Below are positions 1-12,665 of a DNA stretch of 64,000 bases, one piece after another. The translations under genes and the position numbers were made by a program. The stretch lies in NCBI GenBank assembly GCA_003255065.1, contig QAOA01001875.1, forward strand, positions 466,855 through 530,854. Reading direction: 5' to 3'. Under the pieces are notes generated by a model that saw nothing but the letters and a program-made list of their open reading frames with translations, was not told the DNA's origin and made no database searches. The stretch comes from Cercis canadensis. Its lineage: Eukaryota; Streptophyta; Magnoliopsida; Fabales; Fabaceae. The number at the start of each line of letters is the position of its first letter. Within the stretch, counting starts at the first letter, position 1.

Positions 1-406
1 AAGTTGAATTCCCATTCGCCAAAAGATATTATATTATAGTGGAAAAAAAGTTATATTAATTCTTCATTCTCGTTTACCCAATAAGCCAAAGACATGTTAG
101 ATTCTGTCATTAATCAGACATGAAAATTCGAATTTTGCCTGATGGGATCATCTTAGGATAACTATAGCAAATCATCATCTCTCTAGCGTGTTCCTTAACA
201 CAATTTGTAAGCTTATGATTACGACACACCCGATATAGACAAGTCTTAATTTGTGGAATCTTTCCTTATGCTTCTATACCAAGCTCATGAGCTCCCTTTC
301 TTAGTCCTTGTGTCTATAAAAGCCTTCACATTGTCACTCCCCTTGGCACCTATATTACCAAATTCAAGAGCATATATATTTTCTTCTCTTTGCAATTAAT
401 GTTTTG
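1..406 (+). promoter_or_regulatory. Upstream region of the PEBP gene, with TATA box
   Basis: This AT-rich stretch holds no coding region. A TATA-type motif (TATAAAA) lies at about 315-321, roughly 90 bases before the first ATG at 407, which is a plausible core promoter and short leader for the PEBP gene. The window begins here, so more distal control regions are not visible. Confidence 0.4.
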
Positions 407-1410
407 ATGCCTAGGCTAATGGAACCACTTGCTGTAGGAAGAGTGATAGGAGAGGTGGTTGACATTTTCAGCCCAAGTGTGAGAATGAATGTGATATATA
501 ATTTAAATCAGCAAGTTCACAACGGTCATGAGCTAATGCCCACTATTATTACTGCTAAACCTCGTGTTGAGATTGGTGGTGATGACATGAGAGCTGCTTA
601 TACATTGGTAAGTTACTCTCAAATTTTTGACATTGTTTTGTTTGTGTTCCTTAATTAATTTATATTCTTCAACTGCTACTGACACTTTCCAATACCCTCT
701 TTGCCCTTATACCAATTGCGAACTTAATTGAAGATTATGACAGACCCAGATGCTCCAAGCCCTAGTGATCCACATTTAAGGGAACATCTCCACTGGTTTG
801 CATCATCAAAACTCACTCATTAATTTGTTTCTATATATACTTTTTGTATTTTACATTACTCAACAAACTGTTGGTTATTTCCAGGATGGTCACAGATATT
901 CCTGGAACAACAGATGCTTCCTTTGGTTAGTTTCTCTAACCTCTGTCAGTCAACACCATTTATTATTCTTCTTCAGATTTATTGGAATCTGAGGACAAGC
1001 TTATGTTAATTGTTGGAGAAACAATAAATCTATAAATTATGTGTACACAACAACTGTACTTAAACTGTAAACTTTGTGTACACAAATATGTTATGGTAAA
1101 AAGTGTGTGTATATATCATTACATGCCTATAATTACTTAAAATCAAATGGGTTTTTTTGGTCAAGAATCTAACTGGCTGAATTATCATACAGGGAATGAA
1201 ATTGTGGGCTATGAGAACCCAAATCCAGTAATAGGAATCCACAGGTTTGTATTCATCTTGTTCAAGCAGAGAGGAAGACGAACCGTGAATCCTCCGGCTT
1301 CAAGAGACCATTTTAATACAAGAAGATTCTCAGAGGAGAATGGTTTGGGATTACCAGTTGCTGCAGTTTACTTCAATGCCCAGAGAGAGACAGCTGCAAG
1401 AAGAAGATGA
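407..1410 (+). CDS. BFT: PEBP-family flowering regulator, BFT/TFL1 type, four exons
   Basis: Phosphatidylethanolamine-binding protein of the FT/TFL1 family. Members of the TFL1/BFT side bind the bZIP factor FD through 14-3-3 proteins and repress flowering or keep meristems indeterminate. Exons are 407-607, 734-795, 885-925 and 1193-1410, all with GT-AG introns, giving 173 aa. Exons 2 and 3 are 62 and 41 nt, the fixed sizes of this family. The ATG at 407 is used; the reading frame also extends upstream to a TTG. His is present in REHLHW (Tyr in FT), and Asp in the SRDHFNT segment replaces the FT Gln, so repressor type is expected. [38 protein letters not shown] and the [11 protein letters not shown]...RRR end lean to BFT rather than TFL1/CEN. 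NEIVxYENP resembles FT. The choice between BFT and CEN-like remains open. Confidence 0.88.
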
Positions 1411-3054
1411 ATATATTCTGCCAAAAAGGGCAGTAAATAAAATTGCTTCTAGCTCTCATCAACCATTAAAAGAAAAAGGACACAGCTACTATCTTACTTA
1501 GCATTGTCCTATGGATTTAGAGTTTGGCATGGTTTGGGATTACCATGGTGATTTGCACTGCTACGTACTAGGTTTCTTTAAGGATCTATGTGCCATGGGA
1601 AAGGACACAGCTACAAGAGCTACACAGCTTTCTGATTGGTGCATTGTTACCAATGATATATAATATCTATATCTATAATGAGATAGTGATGTGTTCTACT
1701 CGGTCAGAAATAAATAATGATAAGGACTTCAGCGATGTATTCTATTTGGTCGGAAATAAATAATGATATTCACTTGCATATCGCTTTTTGGATCCAATCA
1801 ATCCAGCAGGAGAAAGAGAACAAGTTATATGTAACGGAGTTGTTCTTAGTCTTAGACCATAAAAGCTCAAGTTTAATCACTCTCTTAAGTCTTACTAAGT
1901 GCCTTCGTCGTTAAAACTAGTTTTATTTATTTAAACTTTTGCAAGTAGCACTATTCATGGCATGTACGCCATCGAAAGGTACAGAACCCTTGTAAGAGAC
2001 AGAAAAACATTTTCATCGAATAATTGCCTATTCGAATTTCGAAGGGTATGTGCCTTTTTCAAGGGAAGCAGATGTCCATGTGTCAACTCAACAATCCATT
2101 TGTCAGATGTGATCGCTGATTGTCTGAAAGAACTTTACACTCACCCAATCATCTTTCTAATCTGTTTTCTTTCTAATCCTTTTTTTGACTTTTTGGCTCT
2201 ATCAGGTGGCACTTTCACGCATCACTGTATTATATGGCCAAAAGCTGTTCTCAAGTTTCTGCGAGTTAACATTATAATCTCGTAGGTACAATGGATTCAC
2301 TCTAGTCTCTCCCCTCCCATTAACATAACGAGAGTATGGTAAAACTTAGTGCTCTGAACTTGGAAAAACTAGTACTTCATTGTAACAATGTTTGTTGTTG
2401 AAGGGAAAGAAAAGGAATGTTACTTATGCACTAGTTCAACTCAAGCTATCTCATATTAGCACAAATGACAGAGTCTGATAGAAAACTAAACCCATTTAAA
2501 CTTTTTTTTTAAAAAGAATTTAGATTTTGCCGACTATACAAGTCTGAGCCTAATCAATCTCAAGTAACATTATTCATGAGAAAAACACCCATAAGTCCAT
2601 AAATGGGCAATTAACAATATGAAGAAGCTGTTTAACCCCCACATTTGCTCTTTGTAACCTTTCAAATTCATGACAAACATAATATACAAAACCTGCTAAT
2701 CTAATACACATTATGCTAAAAAGGAGGGAGGTGTTTTTCTTCTTTTTCTAGCTCTGGAAAAAAAAAAAAAACTATTTCTTTCTTCTTGATGAAATCCAAT
2801 AGCAATCAATTACATTATGAACATACAAATTTTACAAACCCTCTCTAAATATCGTAAGTAGGCATCCAGACCTGTATTTATCACCAAATATACAGCCTGT
2901 GCAGCAAAACAGAACCACAGAGCAATTCTTTTCCTTTTTGAAGGATTTACTGAAGCACAACTTTTGGGACTGGTTGATAAGACAAGGGTGGACTGCTCTG
3001 TTGATCTAAAATTGAATCCACAACATAAGAATGATGATCTACCCACCAAAGAGG
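1411..3054. other. Intergenic region between convergent PEBP and XBAT33 genes
   Basis: No gene is supported here. The left part should hold the 3' UTR of the PEBP gene and the right part (about 2.5-3.05 kb) the 3' UTR of the minus-strand XBAT33 gene. Short open frames in this stretch, such as one near 1962-2285, show no recognisable domain. Confidence 0.5.
1688..1768. repeat. Short direct repeat, two 35-bp units
   Basis: Two imperfect 35-bp copies lie at 1688-1722 and 1734-1768, offset by 46 bp. Each begins GATGT and ends AATAAATAATGATA, with a few substitutions. They sit in the presumed 3' flank of the PEBP gene. Confidence 0.7.
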
Positions 3055-6000
3055 TCAGGCATTTATTTCTGAATTGCACTGGTGCTCCCTGCTACAACTT
3101 CTTCTACTCCAAAACATGCTTGAACAAGTTGTTTTCTCTAGTCTTGGACCTTCCATTTTATCTTGATCCGTTGTTGATGCTTGTGAATGATGAGGTGATT
3201 CATCTTGCGTTTCTACTTCCCGTGGTTCAAATGGTGGACATGGACCATCATTGCAGGTGCACAGAGGAATTGCCACGGACGGAAATGGACTACAAGTGAC
3301 AGGACAGAGTAGATCTGAAGGAACAGAAGCTACACGGTTTCTACGAATCTCGGGTGTATGAGCAAGAGATGGTCGATCTGTGTCACGTGGATGTAGCATG
3401 CATGGGGTACACAAGCCAAGAGATACATGTAATTTATTTTCTTTTGTAGGGGAACCCGGTAGCTTGACAAAGGAGACAATTCCATGTCTACAAAGAGGGC
3501 AAGGGATGGAACCAGGAGGGCCAAGCACTTCAGAAGGAATATTGCTTGTTGAGCAAAGATAGAGTGCACATCTTACACAAAGCTCGTGTCCACATCCTGC
3601 ATATAAAAATCGGTTGAGATCAATTAAACTGTTACAATAAATAGAATAATCCATTAATAAGCCCTGAATTTCCACACATTCCATGCTAACATTTCACAAA
3701 TGGCATAAAATGACAGCATATCATCTCTTAAGTTTTCCAAGCCTTACTATCATAATCATGAAAACGTGGGAAGGAATAGATGTTGCAACTCAATTATCCA
3801 CACAGTGACAAAGAGAATGAGAAATAAACCCCAAAAACAAATATATAGGACGATTACTTATGGAATGATATATATTGGTTCTAGTAATCCCAATTTACTT
3901 TTCTTGATTAGCTTCGCAAACAAGGAAAATATCAAGATGAAAAATAGTAGCTAAATTTATTATTATAACTACTTAAGGATAGGGGTCGCCATTTTTAACC
4001 ATTGCAGCTCATTACATATTCATATGCAGACAGACATGCATATAGATAGATATCCAAAAAATAAGTAATCAAGTACCTTCTGCAGCCACTGAACATGGCC
4101 TCTCCAGGCAGACAGCACAGAAGTCAATCTCTTCAGAGGAGGTTGTAGACGCCTGCAATCCACACTCTCTGCAATTATTGCACATCAACCTTAGTCTCAA
4201 TTTCATCTAAGACCAAATTACAGAGAGTTACTTTTAATTCTAGCACATTACACCAGAAAACAAAGACAACATCAACAATAGAACTTATTTCTTTTTCTGG
4301 ATATAAATTTCATTTATTCAGAATTATCCTTATATCATGAATAACTCATGGAAAGCCAATTGTGGCTGCATTTGCACCCAGCCTATGCCTTACTGCCCTT
4401 TGCTAATCTATTTATAAAGCATTTGCATGGTAAAAATATTAGTGGGGTAGCAACCTTAAGACACACATAAATAGATTTTGAATCCTCACTTGTTTTATAT
4501 CTCATTATTAGCCCCAGGTGTTTCCATGTTCAATAAAATTCAAGCACCACTTAATATGATAACATAGGTAATAGAAAAGATCATCAAGAGCAGTGACATA
4601 GATTTAATGTATTCAATTTGATGATGCCTTTATTATGAACGAGAATCCTCAACAAATGCCCTCTAAGCCTGAGTTTTATTACTATTACTATTCTGAAGGG
4701 GAAAGTGAAGTGTTGAGAAAGGAAAAGCCTATTATTTGGTTTTATTTTAATGCATTTGTAAACTAAACTATGCACCATTAGAGGATAGTTCAATTTTACG
4801 GAATCACCTGTTTTTGCACAATCACATCATGGAAAAGATTTATAAAATAGGTATTATTTCATTTCATAAGAGTCAATTAGATGCAATTACAATTTTACTT
4901 TGTGAACAGATCATTCCTAATCTTGTAAACAAAAATTTCAACCTTGAATTCATGGGTCAACAATTCAATATTAACATAATTCCAAGACCCAAAAATAGAC
5001 TAGAAGAATATCACATATTAAAGGGGTTATCATTCTTAAACTTTTTATTATTGAGCTCCTATATCAAACTTCTGTACCATTAATCTAAAAAATTCAATGC
5101 CAACCATAACTATTGGAAAGTCAATTTAAACAGGACTTCTTCGTTGTCCCTTGTAGCCTACTCCTCCTGTCCTAAAGGCCATGTAACTCTTTAGGNNNNN
5201 NGTGGGGGTGGTGGAGGAGAGATAAAAGAATAACAATGATGGCAACAAAGTTCCAGAGTACAACTCAAGTCCTTTTTCTTTTGAATCTTCAAACCACCTA
5301 AAACAACTTTCTTTCCTAACATTCACATCAAACCTCAAATTTTGATTAAAACTCTCAGAATTCCTTAATGGTAGCTACATAAAAATTCTTCAAACCACCT
5401 AAAACAACTTTCTCTCCACTTTTTTAAATTGTTAATAACAAATTTCGATTCTAAAGCTTCCAGGATATTGCCACAATGGGTCGAATGTAGACAGGCATAA
5501 ACTACACAAATAAATGCAGATCATTAGATGTGTTACATGTGTATCATGTCAAAGAATGATGGAAATCCCAAAGGTATAGAATCCTATTCAGGACATCCAC
5601 AAAGTACAAACCAGGAAAAGTCCAAACTGAATCACTGATGGTTCACAAGTTCAGGCACACTTATCATTGGTTTATTATTACCCTTCCTTTTTCTTTGATA
5701 GGGGTGCAAGGATTAATACATGTCTTCTAATTGACTTAAAAGAGTATGGTTTTCCCAAATTTTTCCTTGGTTCCGCTATGATAGGTTGTCCTATATTTTC
5801 CCCAAAAACAAAAAAAAAAAAACATCCAGAAGAGTTCTCATGGCTGTTTGTTAGTTTCATTGTCTAGAAAGGTTTCCATGCAAAATTAATTCAACAGAAA
5901 ACTACAGTCTGACTGATTTGCAGAAACAGACACTGCCTATTGCAAAATACCTTGCTATGTTGAGAATACTCATGAGAGGCAAGGACAAGCAATTAGAAGG

Positions 6001-8439
6001 GGGGAAAGTTGGTATAGTAGCATCAGAACTGGGTGCCAGCAATGGTTCAAGCCAATGACGCCCCCACATCCTGGCAACATCAAGAGGAAGCCACCTGGGG
6101 GAAAAATTCAATTTCATATTATTTAAATTACAAATCAAGCAAACACTATAAGTTTGCACTAAATGCCCATGTACAATATCTTACCCATTGCAATTCAAAG
6201 CCATTCGACTAGCTCCTCTTGCAAGGAAGATCTGAAATAAAACAACATCATTGCCAGAGTCAAGGGAAAGCATCATAATGTATATAGTGCATCAAAACCA
6301 AACAAATCTTGCCTGACAGCATTTTAAATTGCCCCCACAAGCAGCATAGTGCAATGGAGTGCTTCCAGCCCCTATATTAAAGCACATCAGCGATTTTGAA
6401 AGAGGAAAACAACTTTAGAAGACAATTAGCATATTAAACAAAAGGCATACCTATTAAATCCATAGATGTTCCATAATGAAATGTCACAGCTGACACATTT
6501 GCATTAAGATCAAGTAGGAGTTGTACGCAATCAAAATATCCATTCAATGCAGCCATATGAAGGGCAGTAATACCACCATCAGCTGCCTTATTTACAAACT
6601 TGGACAGCGCACTGCACTGGAATAAAGTAAATAAATAGCACGAATATAGTATACAGTAATAACAATTTTGTAACATATCAGGCCTCAAAACATTCTTAAC
6701 AGCAAAGAAAACCATAGATAATCTCCAATCTTGATGACATAATTTCTGCAGCAAAATTATGTATTCTGACCAATAATTTACAAATTCTTTCAAAAATTTA
6801 AAGATGAAACTTTTGCAATTAATATTTTTATTTAATAATTTTTTATTATATATGTAGTTGGTATGTCATTGTGTAAATATGAAAATAAAGAAGAAACAAA
6901 ATGCAAGTTTAAATAAAATACTAAATATTTGATAATATCAATAAAAAGACCATAATAATCCTAATATAAGCATATTACAGATGGTGAAATTAAAGCAGTC
7001 ATTCAACCCCTTCAGGCTTCAGCTGAGTTTCAGAAATGAAATTCGCAGGAACAATATCTTGCTTTAACAATCGCACATGAAAAAGAAAGGGATACCTTTG
7101 GTCATGTTTGCTCTTTACATTTGAGCCATCACCTCTGTCAGCATCTGTGCGGGCCTGTATACCTTCATAAGGAGCACTGGGTACAAAGTCAGCCACAATG
7201 AGCCTTATACATCTTACATGCCCATTCACAGCTGCAAAATGAAGAGCTGTCCTCCCACTGAGATAATCTGCTCTCATAACCTGTTAGTGAATTGACTACA
7301 GTCTAGTTATACTTGTAAAGCAGCTTCAACCATGACCAGAAGAAAACACACACCAAGGCCAAGTATTCAAAGTCCCACTAATGCAGTATAGCATAGGAGG
7401 AACAATGCAAGGGGAAATAACATCAATTAAGGAATTATAACATATTGAACAGATTAAAAATCCATCATAAGTGGGTATTTATTGTACAGCAACAGCAAAA
7501 TTATGGGTAAAGTCAGTTCAGAAAGAAATGATAGGCAGAGATCAAAAGAAAAAAGTGTAACAGGACTCACATTGCATCTGAAAAGCAGAAGCGTCTGTAC
7601 AACTTCCCAATGCCCATATCTACAAGCTTGCATCAATGCCGTCTTCAAATCAAGCATCAAAGTAAACCATATATTCTCAAGTTAGTAGCACATAAATATT
7701 TAAAATAAAAAGAAAGAAAGAAAGAAAAGTAGGATATTTCCTAAGAAAACCTCATAAAGCTTCATGTTTTGAAGCTGGCATCATTTTAATCAACACAGAT
7801 CTATCGATCTGCCGCTCAATACAATGCACACTCTAGCTATCTTTCTTACAGTCAACACTTACCTTCAAGGAATAGAATCATACTCTAAATTTGATAGCTG
7901 AACCCAAAGGGAATCTCTATCCTCCAATTTCAAATACAAAACATGATTTTGTCAAAAATTTACCACTGAAAATGTATCTCTCAATAATCATAATCATATC
8001 TGGTACTTGGCTCAAATCAGAATCTGTACTCGTCAATCGGCCATAAAAATAAGAACAGAGGCAACACATCTAATACCTGCCCGCAGTAATTTCTTGAATT
8101 CACATCAGCTCCATTCTCAAGCAACAATGCCACAATCTAATCAAACCCAAGAGAGGAATTCAATTAAAAAATAAAAGAAAGAGAGAACACAGGAAAATCA
8201 GGCAGTTCATGAAAATGGGAAAATACAAAAACTTTAAAAAAGAAAAATGGTAGATATGAAACCTCGTTATGGCCCTTGGCAGCTGCAAAATGAAGAGGGG
8301 AATTGAGGCCACCAAAAGTGGAGTACTTGGAAAGACATGGGTTACAATCCAAAAGCATCTTGGCCTCAACCAAATCGCCGTCCCTGGCCGCCGATACCAA
8401 CCTCTCACCGGAAGCCGAGCACCCAAAAGAATTACCCAT
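3055..8439 (-). CDS. XBAT33: Ankyrin-repeat RING E3 ubiquitin ligase, XBAT33-like, ten exons
   Basis: Probable XB3-family E3 ubiquitin ligase: the ankyrin repeats bind substrate and the C3HC4 RING recruits the E2. Exons (5' to 3' on the minus strand) are 8439-8263, 8136-8077, 7642-7571, 7280-7096, 6611-6451, 6371-6313, 6231-6185, 6094-5951, 4168-4077 and 3596-3055, joining in frame to 512 aa. The N-terminus [21 protein letters not shown] has Gly2 for likely myristoylation. Ankyrin repeats cover about residues 45-290 ([54 protein letters not shown]). The RING ligands are C319, C322, C334, H336, C339, C342, C365 and C368. The tail, ending [14 protein letters not shown]...SEINA, is typical of XBAT33 rather than XBAT32. 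The intron between exons 6 and 7 uses a GC donor. The 1.8 kb intron between exons 8 and 9 contains a short run of Ns. The gene is complete. Confidence 0.93.
5196..5201. other. Assembly gap of six Ns within an XBAT33 intron
   Basis: Six undetermined bases lie in the intron between XBAT33 exons 8 and 9. They do not touch coding sequence. A pair of 26-bp direct repeats lies just to the right. Confidence 0.95.
5287..5413. repeat. Direct repeat pair in an XBAT33 intron
   Basis: A 26-bp sequence beginning CTTCAAACCACC occurs at 5287-5312 and again at 5388-5413, 101 bp apart. It lies next to the six-N gap, so local misassembly is possible. Confidence 0.7.
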
Positions 8440-8617
8440 CTCTTTTTCTCCGCCCAACACACTCTCTGAGACTCTGCGAGCAAATCTTCTAAGAGAAAGA
8501 ATGGTGGGTCAACGACGCAGAACAAATCCAACAACAGGCAAAAACTATACGCAGTGGGACTAAATGATGTGAAGAAAAAAATCTGAACTTTGGTGGAGTA
8601 AGAAGCTGAAGTGGTGA

Positions 8618-8660
8618 CGTGGCAGCTCTCTCTCTCTCTCCCCCTCTCTCTTTCTATCCC
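8618..8660. repeat. CT-rich tract in the XBAT33 leader
   Basis: A pyrimidine tract of CT repeats lies about 180-220 bases upstream of the XBAT33 ATG. It reads as GA repeats on the gene's own strand. GA/CT tracts are common in plant 5' UTRs and core promoters. Confidence 0.6.
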
Positions 8661-9775
8661 TTTGAGATGGAGATAGATATAGGAGCTTCAAGGTTGTAGC
8701 TTGTTGGTTAATGGCGTGTGGTCGTAGTTGTTGTTGTCTGAGAAACAAATGCAAAAGGTGAAGGGAACCATATATGAATATTGAAGGCAAAACTTTACCT
8801 TCTCGTTTTCTTTTTCTTCAATGTACGTCTAATATGTCCTTCACTAGTTGGCTGCTCTCAATCCCAAATACACTTGTTTAGGATTCTTTCATTTCCATCT
8901 TTTTGTCTTTTCAAAAATTTAATAAACGTTGTTTCCTTTTTTTGTTTTTTGGTAAAGTTCTTTTCTCTTTTTTAATTACCTATCCATAAAGAAATAGTAA
9001 AATTAGATAAGATCTTATGGTATACTCATTTATGGTAGAAAAAACTTTTTTCTAATCAATGGAAAAACTATAAAAATATATTTGAGAAAAGGAGGAAATT
9101 TGTCAATTCAAAGAAAAAAATAATTTAACAAAATGATATAACCACATCCAGAACAACTAGAATGATCTAAGCTTTTCATCTAAATAATTAAAAGACAAAA
9201 ATTTGAAGATTATAATTTTTTAATAAATTATGATATTTTAGATTTTTTTAAGGGAAATATTTTAAATTTTTTTTTTTTATAGTTAAGTTGTTATGACCAA
9301 AGGAAGCATTATTAAGTCTACTAGTCATTGATATAATATATTAGATTTGAATAATATTGATCAAGCTGGTAAATATCAAAATATTTTATTTGTAAAATCT
9401 AAGTTCTAATCCTACTACTACTAGTAATCTCTTTTTGATAAACAATTTATAAATATTATTGTAAGCTCTAGATAAAGTTTGTAACATGCTCTGATCTTAA
9501 AATATAATAATCTCTTCTCGTTTTAAACTTTTAAAAACTCAAAATTTAAATAATATTTTTTTATTCATAAACTCCAATGAGATTTGAAATTAAATTACTA
9601 CAAGCTTGAATATAACAAATATGACAATAAGCATTTAATTATATAATCAATGTTAGACATGTAACATTAGTCTTTTTTTTTTCATGTCTAGTGCTAGTAT
9701 ATTGTGAAATAGATACCTTCACGCTTTTTTTTTTTTTTTAATCCTCTTTTATATCTAGACATGTAATATTATTCC
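8661..9775. other. AT-rich intergenic DNA upstream of XBAT33
   Basis: No gene is visible. The first part should include the XBAT33 promoter. The rest is AT-rich with T-runs. A weak SINE-like stretch lies around 9370-9480 and shares a piece related to TAATCT...GTAAGCTCT with 34985-35165. Confidence 0.4.
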
Positions 9776-10094
9776 CTTCAACTTTACATAATGTGCAATT
9801 TACTCTCAAATATTTTAAGACTTACACAGAACACCTATGAACTTTTAAATTGTGTGAAAAACCTCCTTTTCCAAATTGCCGTTCATTTTTTGACGGAAAA
9901 ACATCACGTGCAGTGCACGTGATCATCTTCCTCTCAAGAATGCTGTCTGCCATTTTTATTTTATTTTTATCATTAACCTTACAATATTATCTTCCCCTAA
10001 ATTCATGGGCAGAGTTTTGTACATGTACTCATGAAGGAGGAAAATCTTCCTGCTCATACCTTTAACTATTCTCCATCATTTTCATGCTCATTAC

Positions 10095-10127
<33 letters not shown>

Positions 10128-10635
10128 AGATGCAAAAATTGTGAAATTTCTTATAATAAGATTGAAAATTGATTCGTTTGAATGTAGATGCCGCCAAGCA
10201 GATGGAGAAAAAATCAACCCAGAAAGGGATTGCTTGAGTCGAAGGAGAAAATTTGAAGGAAAAGCGGGAGTTGCAGCGATGAGTTCAGATTCAGATGCAC
10301 CATAGCTGCATTGCTAATGGAATTTGAAAGCGAAATGGGTAGTAGAGAGATAAGGGCTTACTGGTTTGCGTGTTGTTGGGTAGGGATTCATCTAATGCCA
10401 GTCCACAAAAGATGAAGGGAGGAGAAGATGATAAAAAAATGGCAGATAGCATCCGGGAGAGGAAGATGATCACGTGCGGCGTACGTGATGTTTTCCGTCC
10501 AAAAATGAACGGAGGTTCGGGAAAAGGGGGTTTTTTGCACATTATAAAAGTTTAAGGGAGTTTTATACATATTTTAAAACATTTGAAGGCAAACTAGACG
10601 TCAAATAAAGTTAAGAGGATAAATTGGACTTTTTC
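9776..10635. mobile_element. Long-TIR non-autonomous element (Mutator-like), possible gene-fragment carrier
   Basis: The two ends are inverted copies of each other over about 180-190 bp (roughly 9776-9965 and 10440-10635). Each TIR contains a G-box palindrome: ATCACGTG...CACGTGAT at 9903-9923 on the left, and a diverged match at 10469-10489 on the right. Long imperfect TIRs without a transposase suggest a non-autonomous MULE. The interior holds an A-run of about 28 bases (10099-10126) followed by a stretch less AT-rich than its surroundings (about 10180-10400), which could be captured host sequence. I could not define a target-site duplication. Confidence 0.6.
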
Positions 10636-10639
10636 TTTA

Positions 10640-11985
10640 TAACATCTAAATTTATTTTGCACACTTTTTTTTATATCACTTACACCACCCAACTGTTAAA
10701 AGAAATGTAATACTATTATTTTTCTATATATAAAGATTTTCATAAGCTAAGAAAACGTTATGGAAACTAAACCTAACTAATTATTTATTCCACTAAAGCT
10801 TTTTCTTTTGTCATATTGAAGATTACCTGTATACTCTTAATTATCCATAAGGACATCATTTTCTTTCTTTCTTTCTTTCTTTCATTCCAACTTCATGTCA
10901 GCAATTAATATATGATTTGATTAGTTAACACCACCCTTTACTTATAATAAAAAGAAGAAGTAGACATCATTATTCTGTAAGCAAATTGATGAATAGGATT
11001 AATGCATTTGATATGAAATTGAAACGAAAGAGTGCATAAAGGGCTTATTATTTCTCTTGAACCACATAGAGGGCCACACTAAATTCATAATTATAGGCTA
11101 TAAAACACGTTAACTCGAATAATAATTCACCACCACCAAAATAAAGTTAAAATGAGGTTAGAAAAAATTATAATATTTAATTTTGATCTTCCTCTTAGGC
11201 TTGTAATCAATTAAATGAATTAAATAACTTATAACTAAGTGTTACTTAGGTTGTTCTCAATACTTATAAATTTTGTGTTTAAATTTAAAATCATAGCTAA
11301 AAGTATATATATAAAAAAATGATGTGATCCCTTCATTGAATTATTTTTACTCAAATTATAATATTATCTTAATATTTTTCATTAAGCAATAATTATCTAT
11401 ATTGAAGGATGAAACCTAACCTTAAGCTACCTCCCTTTCCACGAGTAGGTGAAATATCGTAATATTCAAACTGCATTATATTTTCCCTTGGAAAATGAGG
11501 CAATTAGACCGACGATGCATGTCCTTGCCAAAATGAAGTGATGCCATTTATATCTCTGTCCACTAGCATATGTTTTACTCATCTATGATTAGCATTGAAT
11601 TGCATAAAGTAAAATGTTTCTTAACATAAAGTGAATGATAATATGCGACCATCTTAAACTCCACATGCTTTAATCATATAGGATTATTACAAATGATGTG
11701 ATTGGTCTGTTTAACTATCCAAATTATATGCCAAAGAAAAAAGGAATATCTTTAGTCAGTTATAAAATAACTTCTGTATTTTGTCCCAAATAATTGTACA
11801 ATCTTAATGTAATTTAATTTTGTCACAACATCAATCCAATTAAAAAATTATTTAAATTGTAATTATGAAAATTAAAAAAAAAAACATTTACAATCAATAT
11901 ATTATGAACTATTACTGTTTGCTACTATCATTAATATGTTGTATTTCTTTTTTAAGATTAAAAGATAATATAGAACATATACCAT

Positions 11986-12016
<31 letters not shown>

Positions 12017-12227
12017 GAGGTTTCTTAGATATTTTTAGTATTTATGTAATACATTATACTACATGAGAATAGTTAATGTATTAATGATATGTGTATAAGT
12101 CAACTGCTTTTAAATTTGTTTGAGAAAATAAAATAAATTATATTTATATCCAATAAAATATAAAAATTACATTTGATTGTCATATCAATGTAGTATGACA
12201 TACTCATGTAGTATCATAGAATCTCCG

Positions 12228-12260
<33 letters not shown>

Positions 12261-12660
12261 CTTAATACAAAACATATTTATATTTCTTATGAAAAACAAA
12301 GATAAGCATTATATTTATTTTTTACAAAATATAATAGGGAAAACAAATTTGTAGTGCGTAAGTTTTTTCTCGGTGAGATGTAGTCTGAGAAGTTGAACAT
12401 ATCTATTGTACAGTTTGTCACACTATGAAATTACAAGAATATATTTTTAACCATGTAGTTATTATATTTAAAATATGTATTTTTTATTTAATAAGTAATT
12501 ATAATGTTGAATAAGTAATAACTGTTAATACAAAACTTTGTAATCCTAAATACAATTTTTGTATGAGTGGAGCAGCTGGGAGTAAGTATTGTAGGGGTGA
12601 TTTGTTTCACTCTATCCAAACAGTGTCTTGGATTAATAGTAGTGAGTACTGACATGTATA
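10640..12660. other. AT-rich intergenic DNA with simple repeats
   Basis: No gene is visible. Contents include a TTTC repeat near 10860-10882, a SINE-like copy at 11222-11317, an (AC)n(TA)n tract at 11985-12016 and an (AT)n tract at 12228-12255. Confidence 0.5.
11222..11317 (+). repeat. SINE-like dispersed repeat, copy 1
   Basis: A stretch of about 95 bp that reads ACTTATAACTAAGTG..., then TTGTTCTCA, TTATAAATTTTGTGTTTAAAT and TAGCTAAAAGTATA, ending in an A-rich run. The same order of blocks recurs at 14295-14385 and 46150-46245 on the plus strand, and at 45850-45945 and 47938-48040 on the minus strand. The GTGTTTAAAT block resembles a decayed RNA polymerase III B box. Confidence 0.45.
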
Positions 12661-12665
12661 AAGGT

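Noticed and set aside
1962-2285. Plus-strand frame of 107 codons after the PEBP gene
   Set aside because: No recognisable protein family and no supporting context.
8160-8534. Minus-strand frame of 124 codons over XBAT33 exon 1
   Set aside because: It lies in another frame over exon 1 and runs into intron; the correct frame gives [21 protein letters not shown].
10099-10126. A-run as the tail of a processed retrocopy
   Set aside because: No recognisable gene sequence precedes it and it lies inside a TIR element, so it is better treated as an internal homopolymer.
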